From Lachnospiraceae bacterium JLR.KK008 (GTDB lineage: Bacteria; Bacillota; Clostridia; Lachnospirales; Lachnospiraceae), in NCBI GenBank assembly GCA_037015955.1, contig CP143548.1, positions 2,722,001 through 2,786,000 on the forward strand: 64,000 nucleotides of DNA, in the 5' to 3' direction. A program made the position numbers and the translations under genes. The notes beneath the pieces were generated by a model, which did not search any database, was not told the DNA's origin, and saw nothing but the letters and a program-made list of their open reading frames with translations. Below are positions 16,450-24,988 of the stretch, in pieces (position 1 is the first letter of the stretch; each line of letters starts with the position of its first letter).

Positions 16450-18333
16450 TCATTTCGTTCCTTTTTTCTGTCTCTCTTCCCCCGCCATCAGAGGTGTCAG
16501 TGCAATCAGAAAGGCAAATCCGATCGGTATACTCGGATGGAAGATCCACTCTGTCATTCCCGAAATCAGGAAAGCCAGTATCACAGCTACGGGATAGATG
16601 GCGAAACATACTTCCCGGCAATGTCTCTTATAATAGAAGATACTGCTGATAAAACCAAATCCTGTCACAGCCACGAACAAAATCCCCATGGGAATCCCAT
16701 GATCGTACGCCGTCTGCATATAAGAATTATGGGCATGATACAGCGTAATATTCTCATCCGCATCTTCCACGAGCATGGAATCGTGTCCCGTCAGATTCAA
16801 ATGTTCATAATACAGACGAAACAGATCAAATCTGCCATTGGATATGTCATCCTCATCCGGATTGTGAAACGTATAATCTTTGATTGTGTAGATCTGTCCG
16901 TCCCGTTCCTGCGTGCCCACAACATTGTCGCCGACAATGACTTCTCCGTCCTCTCCAACCGTCCGGTCGCCCGGTCCACTGACTGCCCCGGTGATCTCTG
17001 TCAGATTGATGTTGATCCCGATCCATTTCTCCAGAAATGTCTCGCCAAGCTGGGCAATATTCATATATTTGGTGGAAGCCATGTCCTCCCCTTTTTCGAT
17101 CCGGTCACTGAACCATTCGGCCCGCGTAATCCATACCGGACGGCCGGTGATCGCCGGCACACATCTCGTGACCGTATACACGACCGGAAAGAGGAACACA
17201 ATGGGACTGACGACGAGCAGAATCTTTGCGGCCATTCCCTTCAGACTGTCCCGGTAATAAAATACTTCCGCCAGAATAAAGACGACCAGAGAGACGACGG
17301 CTACCGCCAGAGCTGCCGTCCGCGATAACGTCATGAACAGGTAACTGCTGTCGGCGCCAAGCGTGATCCACTCAAAATAAATTTCATTCAAATTCAGGCG
17401 GCCCCGCTCCCTGACTTTGGCCAGAATACAACTGATTGTACAGGCAAAGACAAGCATCCAGAACAGACCTGCCGTCGCCACAGAGGAAAACCACCCCGGG
17501 TACCTGACAAACTCAAAGCTGTAATAAGGACGAAATAACGCCGCGCTGCCAAACATCAGCCAGAATGCAAGGATACAGCCGTAACAGAAGTTTTTGAGGA
17601 AACGGTTCATCCATGCCGCATCAAACCGATAGAGATAAAGGCTGCCAAAGGGGATCACCACCGAAAACGGCCATGTTCTCGTATTGCGGAAAACAATCAA
17701 CCCTGCAAAAAAGAGAAAAACAAGCCAGCCATAGAGAGAAACGCGCCTGCAGATCTCTCCCCTGCGGACTCTTACCGCCAGCACGGCCAGCAATTTGACA
17801 TAGATCCAGACGACCATACCGCTGAGCACATACATGACCAGCTCTTTTTCTTCTCTGTCCTGTAAAAAGCCACCCGCGATCCAGAGAATCCCCGCGGCTC
17901 CCTGGAGATACTGAATCCACCGTATCTGTAGTTCCTCCGCCCGGTACATGCACAAAAGCGCGACACCAAAGGCCGCATTCATGATCCTTGTCGCCACGGA
18001 ATGTCCGTATTCACTTCCGGAATTGTAATAATAAAGCGTCATCAGACAGATGCAGGCAAAACAGCAGACCTGCACGGCGTCAATCCGGAAATCCACGCTC
18101 CGGCTGTACTCTGCGATCCTCGCAAGCGGAAGCCGGCGGATAAAAAGTGTCAACAGACCGGCAAACAAAGCGACTGCCACCGCATATAGTCCTTTATCCC
18201 AGACTGTACCGCCAAAGATTCCCCTGATCACAGCATAGTAAAAAAACAGCGCCGCAGCCAGCCATGCAAGCGCCTGCCCTGTCTGTTTGATCCCCTTTTC
18301 CGTTTTGTTCTCTGTTATCTGCCAATTATTCAT
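16450..18333 (-). CDS. O-antigen ligase/Wzy-type polymerase
   Basis: 627 residues with about twelve hydrophobic helices and a long extracytoplasmic loop (about 430-540). The loop ends in Y-H-A-H-N-S-Y-M-Q-T-A-Y-D-H-G, the H-x-H-N signature of the Wzy_C/O-antigen ligase family in which the His contacts the lipid-linked donor. It would polymerise repeat units or move glycan from undecaprenyl diphosphate to an acceptor outside the cell. The 8-base overlap with the gene upstream implies coupling. Ligase and polymerase cannot be told apart by sequence; a transfer to protein is also possible. Confidence 0.8.
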   Translation of the reverse strand: MNNWQITENKTEKGIKQTGQALAWLAAALFFYYAVIRGIFGGTVWDKGLYAVAVALFAGLLTLFIRRLPLARIAEYSRSVDFRIDAVQVCCFACICLMTLYYYNSGSEYGHSVATRIMNAAFGVALLCMYRAEELQIRWIQYLQGAAGILWIAGGFLQDREEKELVMYVLSGMVVWIYVKLLAVLAVRVRRGEICRRVSLYGWLVFLFFAGLIVFRNTRTWPFSVVIPFGSLYLYRFDAAWMNRFLKNFCYGCILAFWLMFGSAALFRPYYSFEFVRYPGWFSSVATAGLFWMLVFACTISCILAKVRERGRLNLNEIYFEWITLGADSSYLFMTLSRTAALAVAVVSLVVFILAEVFYYRDSLKGMAAKILLVVSPIVFLFPVVYTVTRCVPAITGRPVWITRAEWFSDRIEKGEDMASTKYMNIAQLGETFLEKWIGININLTEITGAVSGPGDRTVGEDGEVIVGDNVVGTQERDGQIYTIKDYTFHNPDEDDISNGRFDLFRLYYEHLNLTGHDSMLVEDADENITLYHAHNSYMQTAYDHGIPMGILFVAVTGFGFISSIFYYKRHCREVCFAIYPVAVILAFLISGMTEWIFHPSIPIGFAFLIALTPLMAGEERQKKGTK

Positions 18334-18991
18334 TCTTTTCCTTCACTGGGCCCGCTGCCCTGTTCTCGCTTCTTTTTTTCATAAAGTCCGCCGCCAGCAC
18401 TCCGATCAGAAGAATAAAACTGTCATAAAACATGATTTGTGAAACAGTTAATGGAACTTTATAAATATAGCGGATATTGGCGGAGGCATCTTCGATGACT
18501 TCCGGCCCGTAATAAAAATGCAGATTTTCCGACGGACCATTCCCGGAAAGGGAACGGTAGTGCAAAACAGGAGGCGTCTCGCCATAATCTTCGCATTGCA
18601 CCGAGACATAATACCGGCTGCCTGCCTTCAGCTTCAGCCCTACCGGAATATCCGTCAGTTCTCCGTCTTTCATCGAGGCAATCTCCTGCGAGAACACAGC
18701 GAACTCCTGCAGCTTTTCATCAAAAAAATGCAGATACAATGTCCCTTCATTTGCCGCTCCGTTTAACTTGCCGATGTCCACACCGACGGATTTGATCTCG
18801 TCATATTGCGGAATGAATTCCTGTATGGCCGCCACTTCTCCGATCGGACCCGTATTCATACTGTAATCAGCCGCAGTTCTCGAGATGAATTCGTCTTTGA
18901 ACATACCACCCGGCCAGACGAGCAGCCAGGCGGCAGCCACGCAAAGCGCCGTCATATAAAGAGTCAACGGTCGTTTTCTTTTTTCTGTCAT
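18326..18991 (-). CDS. Membrane-anchored extracytoplasmic protein, unknown
   Basis: 221 residues. One hydrophobic helix near 9-27 and a second near 178-200 flank a domain of about 145 residues rich in alternating strands (for example T-L-Y-L-H-F-F-D and Y-Y-V-S-V-Q-C), which looks like a beta-sandwich displayed outside the membrane. I do not recognise the family. It overlaps the Wzy/ligase gene by 8 bases, so the two are probably made together. A role as an accessory to that protein or to the GT39 enzyme upstream is plausible but unproven. Confidence 0.55.
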   Translation of the reverse strand: MTEKRKRPLTLYMTALCVAAAWLLVWPGGMFKDEFISRTAADYSMNTGPIGEVAAIQEFIPQYDEIKSVGVDIGKLNGAANEGTLYLHFFDEKLQEFAVFSQEIASMKDGELTDIPVGLKLKAGSRYYVSVQCEDYGETPPVLHYRSLSGNGPSENLHFYYGPEVIEDASANIRYIYKVPLTVSQIMFYDSFILLIGVLAADFMKKRSENRAAGPVKEKNE

Positions 18992-19014
18992 CGTTCTCCG
19001 GATTTCCTTCCCCT

Positions 19015-20454
19015 TCAGGAATCCTCCGATTCAGGGACATCCGCCCCGATTCTCGTGATTCCGTAGATTTTGAAATCATTGTGCTCGATCCCATAGTTTC
19101 CCATAAAAGTACGCTGCCAGCCATATTGCGCCAGATAATCATCCGTCGGCGTCGGCCAGTAGATTGTATCCAAAAGCCAGATCGTATCATAGTCCGCCTG
19201 GCCAAGATCAATGTCCTGCCACAATACTTTCTGCGAATCATCCCAGTAACAGTCATAAATAAATTTATAACTCTCATAATTATAGGCAATGATGTCGTTC
19301 TCTTTCACATGCTCCGCCAGAAACGCCTCCGTCTGCGCCGTATGCGTCCACTCATATTCCAGATAGACAGACCGTTTATAATCTACGGCCCCGGTGCAGA
19401 GTAGAAACAAAAGCAGCGCCAGAAACACCTTTCTGTCCGCATATCTGGCCAAAGTAACGGCCAGCGCCAGCGCCACCAGCCCCATACACGGCAGCAGATA
19501 ACGCACGATAAAGACCGGCCTCATCAGATTGGAAATGACGATGCCCGTCACTGCGGTCAATATGGGAACCGCCAGCAAAAGAAGGGAGTAGGCCCCTTCT
19601 TTTCTCTCCCTCTGTATCACGATCCTTCCTGCGGACAATACGATACCCGCCAGAAGCAGACAAAACCAGATGCCTGCAGACCACGGTATATCCATGCCGA
19701 ATAAAAACGGAATAAACTCCCGGACCGTTTCGCCTGTGATCTCCTCAATCCAGTAGTTTCTCGATACCCCTTTGACCTGCAGCTCCATATAGGGCAGCCA
19801 GGGGAGAAAGATAACGACAGACGCCGCCACAGAGACAAGCCATTTACGCAGCTCCCTCCAGTCTGTGAAGGCGAGCGCGAGAAAGAGAAAACCATAGATC
19901 CATATGGCGGAGACGAAGGCAAAATAGTGGGTATATGCAGCCGCCGCGGAGGTGAGGACAACACCGGCAAAATGCCGCCATTTCCGCTCCGTATACGCCT
20001 CATAAGCCCACAGACTCATAAACGTGACAAAGAAAATCGCCCAGGAGTACATTCTCACCTGCACCGCATATTCCATCGTACAGGGTATGACCCCCAGAAA
20101 AAGCTGGAACAAAAGCGCCGCATGAAAGCCAAATTGCTTCCATACAACACCTGCGCCCCATGTCATACAAAGCAGCATCGGGATGATCGACACCAGCTTC
20201 AGCGAGAGCAGGCTGCTGCCAAACATGCCCGTAAAACATTTGGCAATCAGATAATAGAGCGGCGGATGCACGTCGGACGCGGTGCCGTGTAAAATGCCCG
20301 CAACATCCGATTTCAGGAGCTCTATCGTAAACGCCTCGTCCGTCCATATATTGTTGTTAAAACATAAGGAAAGATACACAAGGAAAAAGAGAACTGCAAA
20401 AGCTGCCAGAACCCCTTTTTTCTGCTTTCCCGTCAGATTATATTCCATTCTCAT
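19015..20454 (-). CDS. GT39/ArnT-like membrane glycosyltransferase
   Basis: 479 residues, about eleven hydrophobic helices. The first outer loop reads N-N-N-I-W-T-D-E-A-F-T, with the D-E pair of GT-C catalytic sites, and is followed by D-V-H-P-P-L-Y-Y, the family motif of PMT_2 (GT39/GT83). The C-terminal soluble tail starts after the last helix near 375. These enzymes use polyprenyl-phosphate sugars outside the cell. The partner making that donor is the GtrB-like gene just upstream (17-base overlap), so the pair is a two-gene decoration module. A second ATG six bases further in has better spacing to AAGGA and may be the real start. Confidence 0.8.
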   Translation of the reverse strand: MRMEYNLTGKQKKGVLAAFAVLFFLVYLSLCFNNNIWTDEAFTIELLKSDVAGILHGTASDVHPPLYYLIAKCFTGMFGSSLLSLKLVSIIPMLLCMTWGAGVVWKQFGFHAALLFQLFLGVIPCTMEYAVQVRMYSWAIFFVTFMSLWAYEAYTERKWRHFAGVVLTSAAAAYTHYFAFVSAIWIYGFLFLALAFTDWRELRKWLVSVAASVVIFLPWLPYMELQVKGVSRNYWIEEITGETVREFIPFLFGMDIPWSAGIWFCLLLAGIVLSAGRIVIQRERKEGAYSLLLLAVPILTAVTGIVISNLMRPVFIVRYLLPCMGLVALALAVTLARYADRKVFLALLLFLLCTGAVDYKRSVYLEYEWTHTAQTEAFLAEHVKENDIIAYNYESYKFIYDCYWDDSQKVLWQDIDLGQADYDTIWLLDTIYWPTPTDDYLAQYGWQRTFMGNYGIEHNDFKIYGITRIGADVPESEDS

Positions 20455-21397
20455 GTCCTTTTGGTCCGCTCTTTTGTCCGATCACTTCCCGGATCACATA
20501 CTGCGGAGAATTATTGAGACTAATATAGATCCTGCCCACATATTCACCGATCAGTCCCAGCATCAGCATGATCATGCCGCCGATAAAGACAAGCGCCGAC
20601 ATCAGAGAGCTGAAGCCGATCGGTACATCCGGATTAATCAGACGTTTGACAACCGTATAAATACCATATAAAAACCCGCTGCCTGCGCAGAGCACACCGA
20701 TCATCGTCGCAAAACGAAGAGGCTGGATCGAAAATGCCGTAAACCCGTTAAACCACAGTCCCAGCAGCGCTTTCATCGTATATCCTGAATGTCCGACTTC
20801 CCTCTGCCTGTGCGCAACTTCCACATTACCGATGTTTTTCGTCGTCCGCAGAACAAGCCCGATCACATACGGATAACAGTTCTCATAGCGCACTACCTCG
20901 TCGATCACAAACCGTCTGGCGGCAAAATAACTTGAGATGTAAAGCTCTTTCGGCTTACCGAGCATAAAGCGCGTCATGATCTCATTGACCTTGCTGCCAA
21001 AATTACGGAACGCCGTGTGCTGTTTATTGGAATACCGGGCATATACGACATCACGCCCTGCTTCAATCTCAGCCAGAAACCGTCCGGCATCTTCCGCCGG
21101 CGTCTGCCCGTCATCGTCGAGGCAGATGACAATATCCCCGGTCACATGCCGGAAACCGGCCATCAGCGCCGCGTGCTGGCCGAAATTTCTGGCCAGGGAA
21201 ACGCCTGTAATATTGTTATGTTTTTCACAAAGTTTATGAATCACCTGCAACGTATGATCCGGTGAGCAGTCATTGACAAGAACGATCTCATAGCCATACT
21301 GCCGCAGTCCGTCCATCGTACGGCAGATTTCCTCCACGACCCGTTCCAGCGTCAGCTCCGAGCGATAACAGGGAATGACAAAACTGACTCTATCCAT
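20438..21397 (-). CDS. Polyprenyl-phosphate glycosyltransferase, GtrB/ArnC-like (GT2)
   Basis: 319 residues. The GT-A core begins V-S-F-V-I-P-C-Y-R-S-E-L-T-L, with D-C-S-P-D at 44-48 and the donor/metal D-D-D-G-Q-T near 94. Two C-terminal helices (about 228-255 and 263-285) with the linking P-D-V-P-I-G-F-S-S-L are characteristic of GtrB, ArnC and YkcC. It moves a sugar from a nucleotide donor to undecaprenyl phosphate on the inner face. The product is the likely donor for the GT39 enzyme downstream. The 8-base overlap with the GNAT gene upstream indicates co-translation. Confidence 0.88.
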   Translation of the reverse strand: MDRVSFVIPCYRSELTLERVVEEICRTMDGLRQYGYEIVLVNDCSPDHTLQVIHKLCEKHNNITGVSLARNFGQHAALMAGFRHVTGDIVICLDDDGQTPAEDAGRFLAEIEAGRDVVYARYSNKQHTAFRNFGSKVNEIMTRFMLGKPKELYISSYFAARRFVIDEVVRYENCYPYVIGLVLRTTKNIGNVEVAHRQREVGHSGYTMKALLGLWFNGFTAFSIQPLRFATMIGVLCAGSGFLYGIYTVVKRLINPDVPIGFSSLMSALVFIGGMIMLMLGLIGEYVGRIYISLNNSPQYVIREVIGQKSGPKGHENGI

Positions 21398-21932
21398 GAT
21401 AGCCCTCCTGCGGATTGATCATCCGCATCAATATGAGATCTTTATAGATCCCCCGGATACATACCTCGTCTTTCAGATACGCTTCCTGCATAAACCCCGC
21501 TTTCTCATAGGACTTCCTCGCAATCTCATTATCTGCAAGTACCCGCAGAAATATTTTATGCAGATGCAGCTTTTCAAATCCATACCGTGAAATCAGGCGG
21601 ATGCTCTCCGAGCCGATCCCATGCCCCATCTGCGCTTCCTCACCGATAAAGATCCCAAACTCCGCACGCCTGTGTGTCTGATCAATATCCCGCAGATAGA
21701 CACTGCCCACATCGATACCCGCGTCAATACTGTGGATGATAAACTGTTCTACAATGCCTGTACCCACCTTATCGCGCAGCCATTCTCTGTGGCTTTCCGG
21801 TGTGAAAAGTGTCTGATATATGAAGTTTCTTCTCACATGATCGCTGTTGCGCCAGCGGACAATATTGTCTGTGTCTCTGTCCGTGATCGGCCGCAATATG
21901 ACATGTTCTCCTGTGATCATTTCCTGTCCCAC
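21390..21932 (-). CDS. GNAT N-acetyltransferase (RimJ/PseH-like)
   Basis: 180 residues with the GNAT order of strands. I-L-R-P-I-T-D-R-D opens the fold, E-F-G-I-F-I-G-E-E leads to the acetyl-CoA loop Q-M-G-H-G-I-G-S, and N-E-I-A-R-K-S-Y-E-K-A-G-F closes it. PseH and sugar 4-amino acetyltransferases belong to this group. Three candidate substrates are supplied nearby: the RffA product dTDP-Fuc4N (a WecD-like role), the PglE product in place of a missing PglD, or the PseC product. Closeness to rffA favours the first. Not decidable from sequence. Confidence 0.8.
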   Translation of the reverse strand: MGQEMITGEHVILRPITDRDTDNIVRWRNSDHVRRNFIYQTLFTPESHREWLRDKVGTGIVEQFIIHSIDAGIDVGSVYLRDIDQTHRRAEFGIFIGEEAQMGHGIGSESIRLISRYGFEKLHLHKIFLRVLADNEIARKSYEKAGFMQEAYLKDEVCIRGIYKDLILMRMINPQEGYHG

Positions 21933-21966
21933 GTTTGTTTTTCCTTATCTGTTTGCTGTTCCGGTT

Positions 21967-23754
21967 TTATCGGATCAGATATACCGAAAAGTTCCCACAC
22001 CTGTCCGTCTCCTGTATCGTAATCTCCCTGCCTTTTTCCGCAAAATACGCGGTGAGAAAGTCCGGACTTCTCTCTTCCCTCGTATTGTCCGCTGCAAAGT
22101 ACGCCCTGCCTGCAAGCAGCCCCTCCGCCGCACTCTCAAAGCCTGACACCTGACGCTTTTGCTTCGAAAGCGGACTCTTCACACACCAGCCGCCCGGCAG
22201 ATCAAAATTTCTGTAGGCAGGCGAAATGTCGGAAAACAGCTTCTCCGAATAAGCTACGGAGGAATAAACGTCAAGATAATAAAACTGCTCCGGCCGCTCG
22301 CGGCAGTATTGCTTCCACAACTGCCACTGGACATTGACCGACTGTCTGTCCTCATAGATCTGTTTTACCGATCCGATATGAAGAAACGCCGTACAGACAA
22401 ATAAAACTGCATACATAGACAGTATAGCCGATTTTTGAAATTTTTTCCACCTGAATACATCCGTATCGGATACGAACAAGAGGACCAGCAAAATCAGTTC
22501 CATCAGATAAAGCGGATGCGTCACTCTTTCCGGCGCCCGGCCCCGGTACAGCAAAAACAGCCAGAGAGCTGTCCGCACCCCAAGCACCAGAGCCAGCTTC
22601 CCCAGCAGCAGCGGCTTTTTCTCCGCCAGCGCCGCTCTCGCAAGAAAGAAATATGTCACCACAAGTAACAGATCAAAGATCAGTTCTTCTCCATGTGTAA
22701 ACCGGTAGCCATAGGCATAGACACTCTCATACAGCCTGCGCGCCATACTTTTTTCCTGATGCTGCGACGCATAGACCGCGATCTCATGCATCATCTGCGT
22801 ATCGATGTCATCGTCCAGATCAAAATTATAATTTTCCAGCAGTGTATATTGCGCCTCGGACAGACCGATCGAGTCATAAAACTGCCGATTATTCTCATAA
22901 GAAGGAATCCCGTAAAAATCATAGAGTTCCGTGCGGTCATCAAAAAACTGCCGAAACCTGCGCCACTCCTCACTGCCATAGGCCGCACGATCCGCAATCA
23001 GCCCCGCCGCCAGAATGACTACCATCACTGCGAGCAAAAAGCCACAGCTTTTCACAAGAGCGATCCGTTCATTTCTGACACTTGTGTCATTTATATCGTC
23101 TTTCTTTATATTTCTGTCATTGCCGCCGCGAATCGCCGCCCAATCTTCTGCCACCCGGAAAAGCACTGCCAGCCCGAGAAGCGGACACAGGAGCATCACG
23201 ATCTCCGTGCGCAGGTAAAAGGCCAGCCCGACCACTGCCGCAGTGACCAGATGATACACAGTAAACTCTGCGCTTCCGGCCCGCGGTCCGCGATAAACTC
23301 TCACAAGAGCGGCACAGACGAGCAGTCCTGCCGTCACCGTATACTGGACAAAGACAAATTCATACAGAAAAAGGACGCCTGTCCCGGCTGTGAGAAGAAG
23401 CGCTGCCACAGCCTTTTGTCTCCTGTCCCTGCACAGGCCGCAGAAGCTGTTGACGCCAAGCCAGAGTGCAAAAAACTGGCAGCCGCACAGAAAGAGCCCA
23501 TACCAGGGGACAGCCGGCAAAATCCGGTAGCAAAGGCTGATACACAGGCCGAGCGGATAGAGCGACTGAATATTATGACCGTCAGGACTCCCGGTATAAG
23601 TGCCCGACAAAATATCCTTCATGGCCATATCATCATTCAGATCATAATAAAAGTCAAAGCAGACTGCCAGAATGATCCCCAGACCGATGACAATAAGCGC
23701 CGTCAGTCCCCGGTCTCTCCATCTGTCCCTTTGCTGCCCTGCCGCAGATTTCAT
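21967..23754 (-). CDS. Large polytopic membrane protein, GT-C-like
   Basis: 595 residues with about ten to twelve helices. The first outer loop has D-L-N-D-D-M-A-M-K-D-I-L-S-G, an acidic patch placed as in GT-C catalytic loops, and a soluble C-terminal part of about 140 residues follows the last helix. No named family recognised. It overlaps the rffA stop as ATGA, so it is co-translated with a dTDP-amino-sugar gene. A membrane sugar transferase or surface-glycan modifying role is inferred from topology and context only. Confidence 0.55.
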   Translation of the reverse strand: MKSAAGQQRDRWRDRGLTALIVIGLGIILAVCFDFYYDLNDDMAMKDILSGTYTGSPDGHNIQSLYPLGLCISLCYRILPAVPWYGLFLCGCQFFALWLGVNSFCGLCRDRRQKAVAALLLTAGTGVLFLYEFVFVQYTVTAGLLVCAALVRVYRGPRAGSAEFTVYHLVTAAVVGLAFYLRTEIVMLLCPLLGLAVLFRVAEDWAAIRGGNDRNIKKDDINDTSVRNERIALVKSCGFLLAVMVVILAAGLIADRAAYGSEEWRRFRQFFDDRTELYDFYGIPSYENNRQFYDSIGLSEAQYTLLENYNFDLDDDIDTQMMHEIAVYASQHQEKSMARRLYESVYAYGYRFTHGEELIFDLLLVVTYFFLARAALAEKKPLLLGKLALVLGVRTALWLFLLYRGRAPERVTHPLYLMELILLVLLFVSDTDVFRWKKFQKSAILSMYAVLFVCTAFLHIGSVKQIYEDRQSVNVQWQLWKQYCRERPEQFYYLDVYSSVAYSEKLFSDISPAYRNFDLPGGWCVKSPLSKQKRQVSGFESAAEGLLAGRAYFAADNTREERSPDFLTAYFAEKGREITIQETDRCGNFSVYLIR

Positions 23755-24881
23755 ACGCGATAGAACTCCTTCACTTTCCCCGTAATATAAGCGACTTCTT
23801 CGGATGTCAGCTTATAAAACATCGGCAGCCGGCAGAGCCGTTCGCTCTCTTTCGTCGTATAGTTATCATCTCCGTGGAACCTGCCGAATTTCAGTCCCGC
23901 CGGCGCCGTGTGCAGCGGAATATAATGAAATACCGACAAGATGCCGTTCTCTTTCAAAAAGGCCAGCAGAGCCGTCCGCTCCTGCAAGTCTTTTGCTTTG
24001 ATATAAAACATGTGGGCGTTATGCACGCAATGCTCAGGGATCGTCGGCAGCTCCAGCAATCCTTTTTCCTGTAATGGCAAAAGCTGCTCATAATACTGAT
24101 TCCAGAGAGCAAGCCTGTGATCGTTGATCTCGTCCGCCATCTCTAACTGCGCCCAGAGATAGGCCGCGTTCATATCGCTCGGGAGATAAGACGACCCAAA
24201 GTTGACCCACGTATATTTGTCGATCTGCCCACGGAAAAATTTACTGCGGTTCGTCCCCTTCTCTCTCAGTATTTCCGCTTCCTCCACATATTTTTCATCC
24301 CGGATCAGAAGCGCGCCGCCTTCGCCCATGCTGTAATTTTTTGTCTCATGGAAGCTGAATGCCCCGAAATCTCCGAATGTACCGAGCGCCTTTCCTTTAT
24401 ACGTGGAGAGAATCCCCTGCGCCGCGTCCTCAATCACGAACAGATGATGCCGGTCCGCGATGTCCATAATCGTGTCCATCTCACAGGCCACACCTGCATA
24501 ATGGACTGGGACGATTGCTTTCGTCTTCTCCGTGACTGCAGCTTCAATCAACTTCTCATCGATATTCATCGTATCCGGCCGGATGTCGACAAACACCGGC
24601 GTCGCCCCCCGCAGCACGAAGGCATCGGCCGTGGACACAAAGGTGTAGGAAGGCATGATCACTTCGTCGCCCGGTCCGATCTGCGCCAGAAGTGCCGCCA
24701 GCTCGGTCGCATGAGTACAGGACGTCGTCAGCAGACACTTTCCCGTGCCTGTCCTCTCTTCCAGCCAGCGATTACACTTTCCTGTAAATTCCCCGTCGCC
24801 GCAGATTTTCTGCTTTTCCACCGCCTGACTGATGTAATGTAGTTCTCTGCCCGTATAGGGGGGAATATTAAATACGATCAT
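23751..24881 (-). CDS. rffA: dTDP-4-amino-4,6-dideoxygalactose transaminase
   Basis: 376 residues, same length as E. coli RffA (WecE). Near-identical family blocks include G-D-E-V-I-M-P-S-Y-T-F-V-S-T, P-V-H-Y-A-G-V-A-C-E-M-D-T-I-M, and F-S-F-H-E-T-K-N-Y with PLP lysine K181. R-E-K-G-T-N-R-S-K-F-F-R-G-Q follows. It aminates dTDP-4-keto-6-deoxyglucose to dTDP-Fuc4N. The dehydratase that makes its substrate (RmlB) and RmlA are not in the window, so they must be elsewhere. A strong GGAGGAG site precedes the ATG, and a candidate promoter lies at 24.9 kb. The GNAT at 21.4 kb could complete dTDP-Fuc4NAc. Confidence 0.93.
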   Translation of the reverse strand: MIVFNIPPYTGRELHYISQAVEKQKICGDGEFTGKCNRWLEERTGTGKCLLTTSCTHATELAALLAQIGPGDEVIMPSYTFVSTADAFVLRGATPVFVDIRPDTMNIDEKLIEAAVTEKTKAIVPVHYAGVACEMDTIMDIADRHHLFVIEDAAQGILSTYKGKALGTFGDFGAFSFHETKNYSMGEGGALLIRDEKYVEEAEILREKGTNRSKFFRGQIDKYTWVNFGSSYLPSDMNAAYLWAQLEMADEINDHRLALWNQYYEQLLPLQEKGLLELPTIPEHCVHNAHMFYIKAKDLQERTALLAFLKENGILSVFHYIPLHTAPAGLKFGRFHGDDNYTTKESERLCRLPMFYKLTSEEVAYITGKVKEFYRV

Positions 24882-24906
24882 GTTACTCCTCCTTCCGATC
24901 GGATGT

Positions 24907-24936
24907 ATGGTATCATAGCAGTTTTTCTGATTGCAA
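24907..24936 (-). promoter_or_regulatory. Candidate promoter upstream of rffA
   Basis: Read on the minus strand, TTGCAA (24931-24936) and TACCAT (24907-24912) are separated by 18 bases, with TGA just before the -10 (extended -10 form). Each box matches four of six consensus bases. The 107-base gap here is one of few breaks in the minus-strand run, which supports a real start site. Confidence 0.4.
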
Positions 24937-24988
24937 ATTTATATATCGTTCCCAGGTTTCCCAAACCGGATTTCCGGAATACCCGGCG

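Noticed and set aside
24949-24977. Inverted repeats CCGGATTTCCGG and GGTTT/AAACC after the membrane-protein gene at 25 kb
   Set aside because: Stems are short and no T-run follows, so I did not call a terminator.
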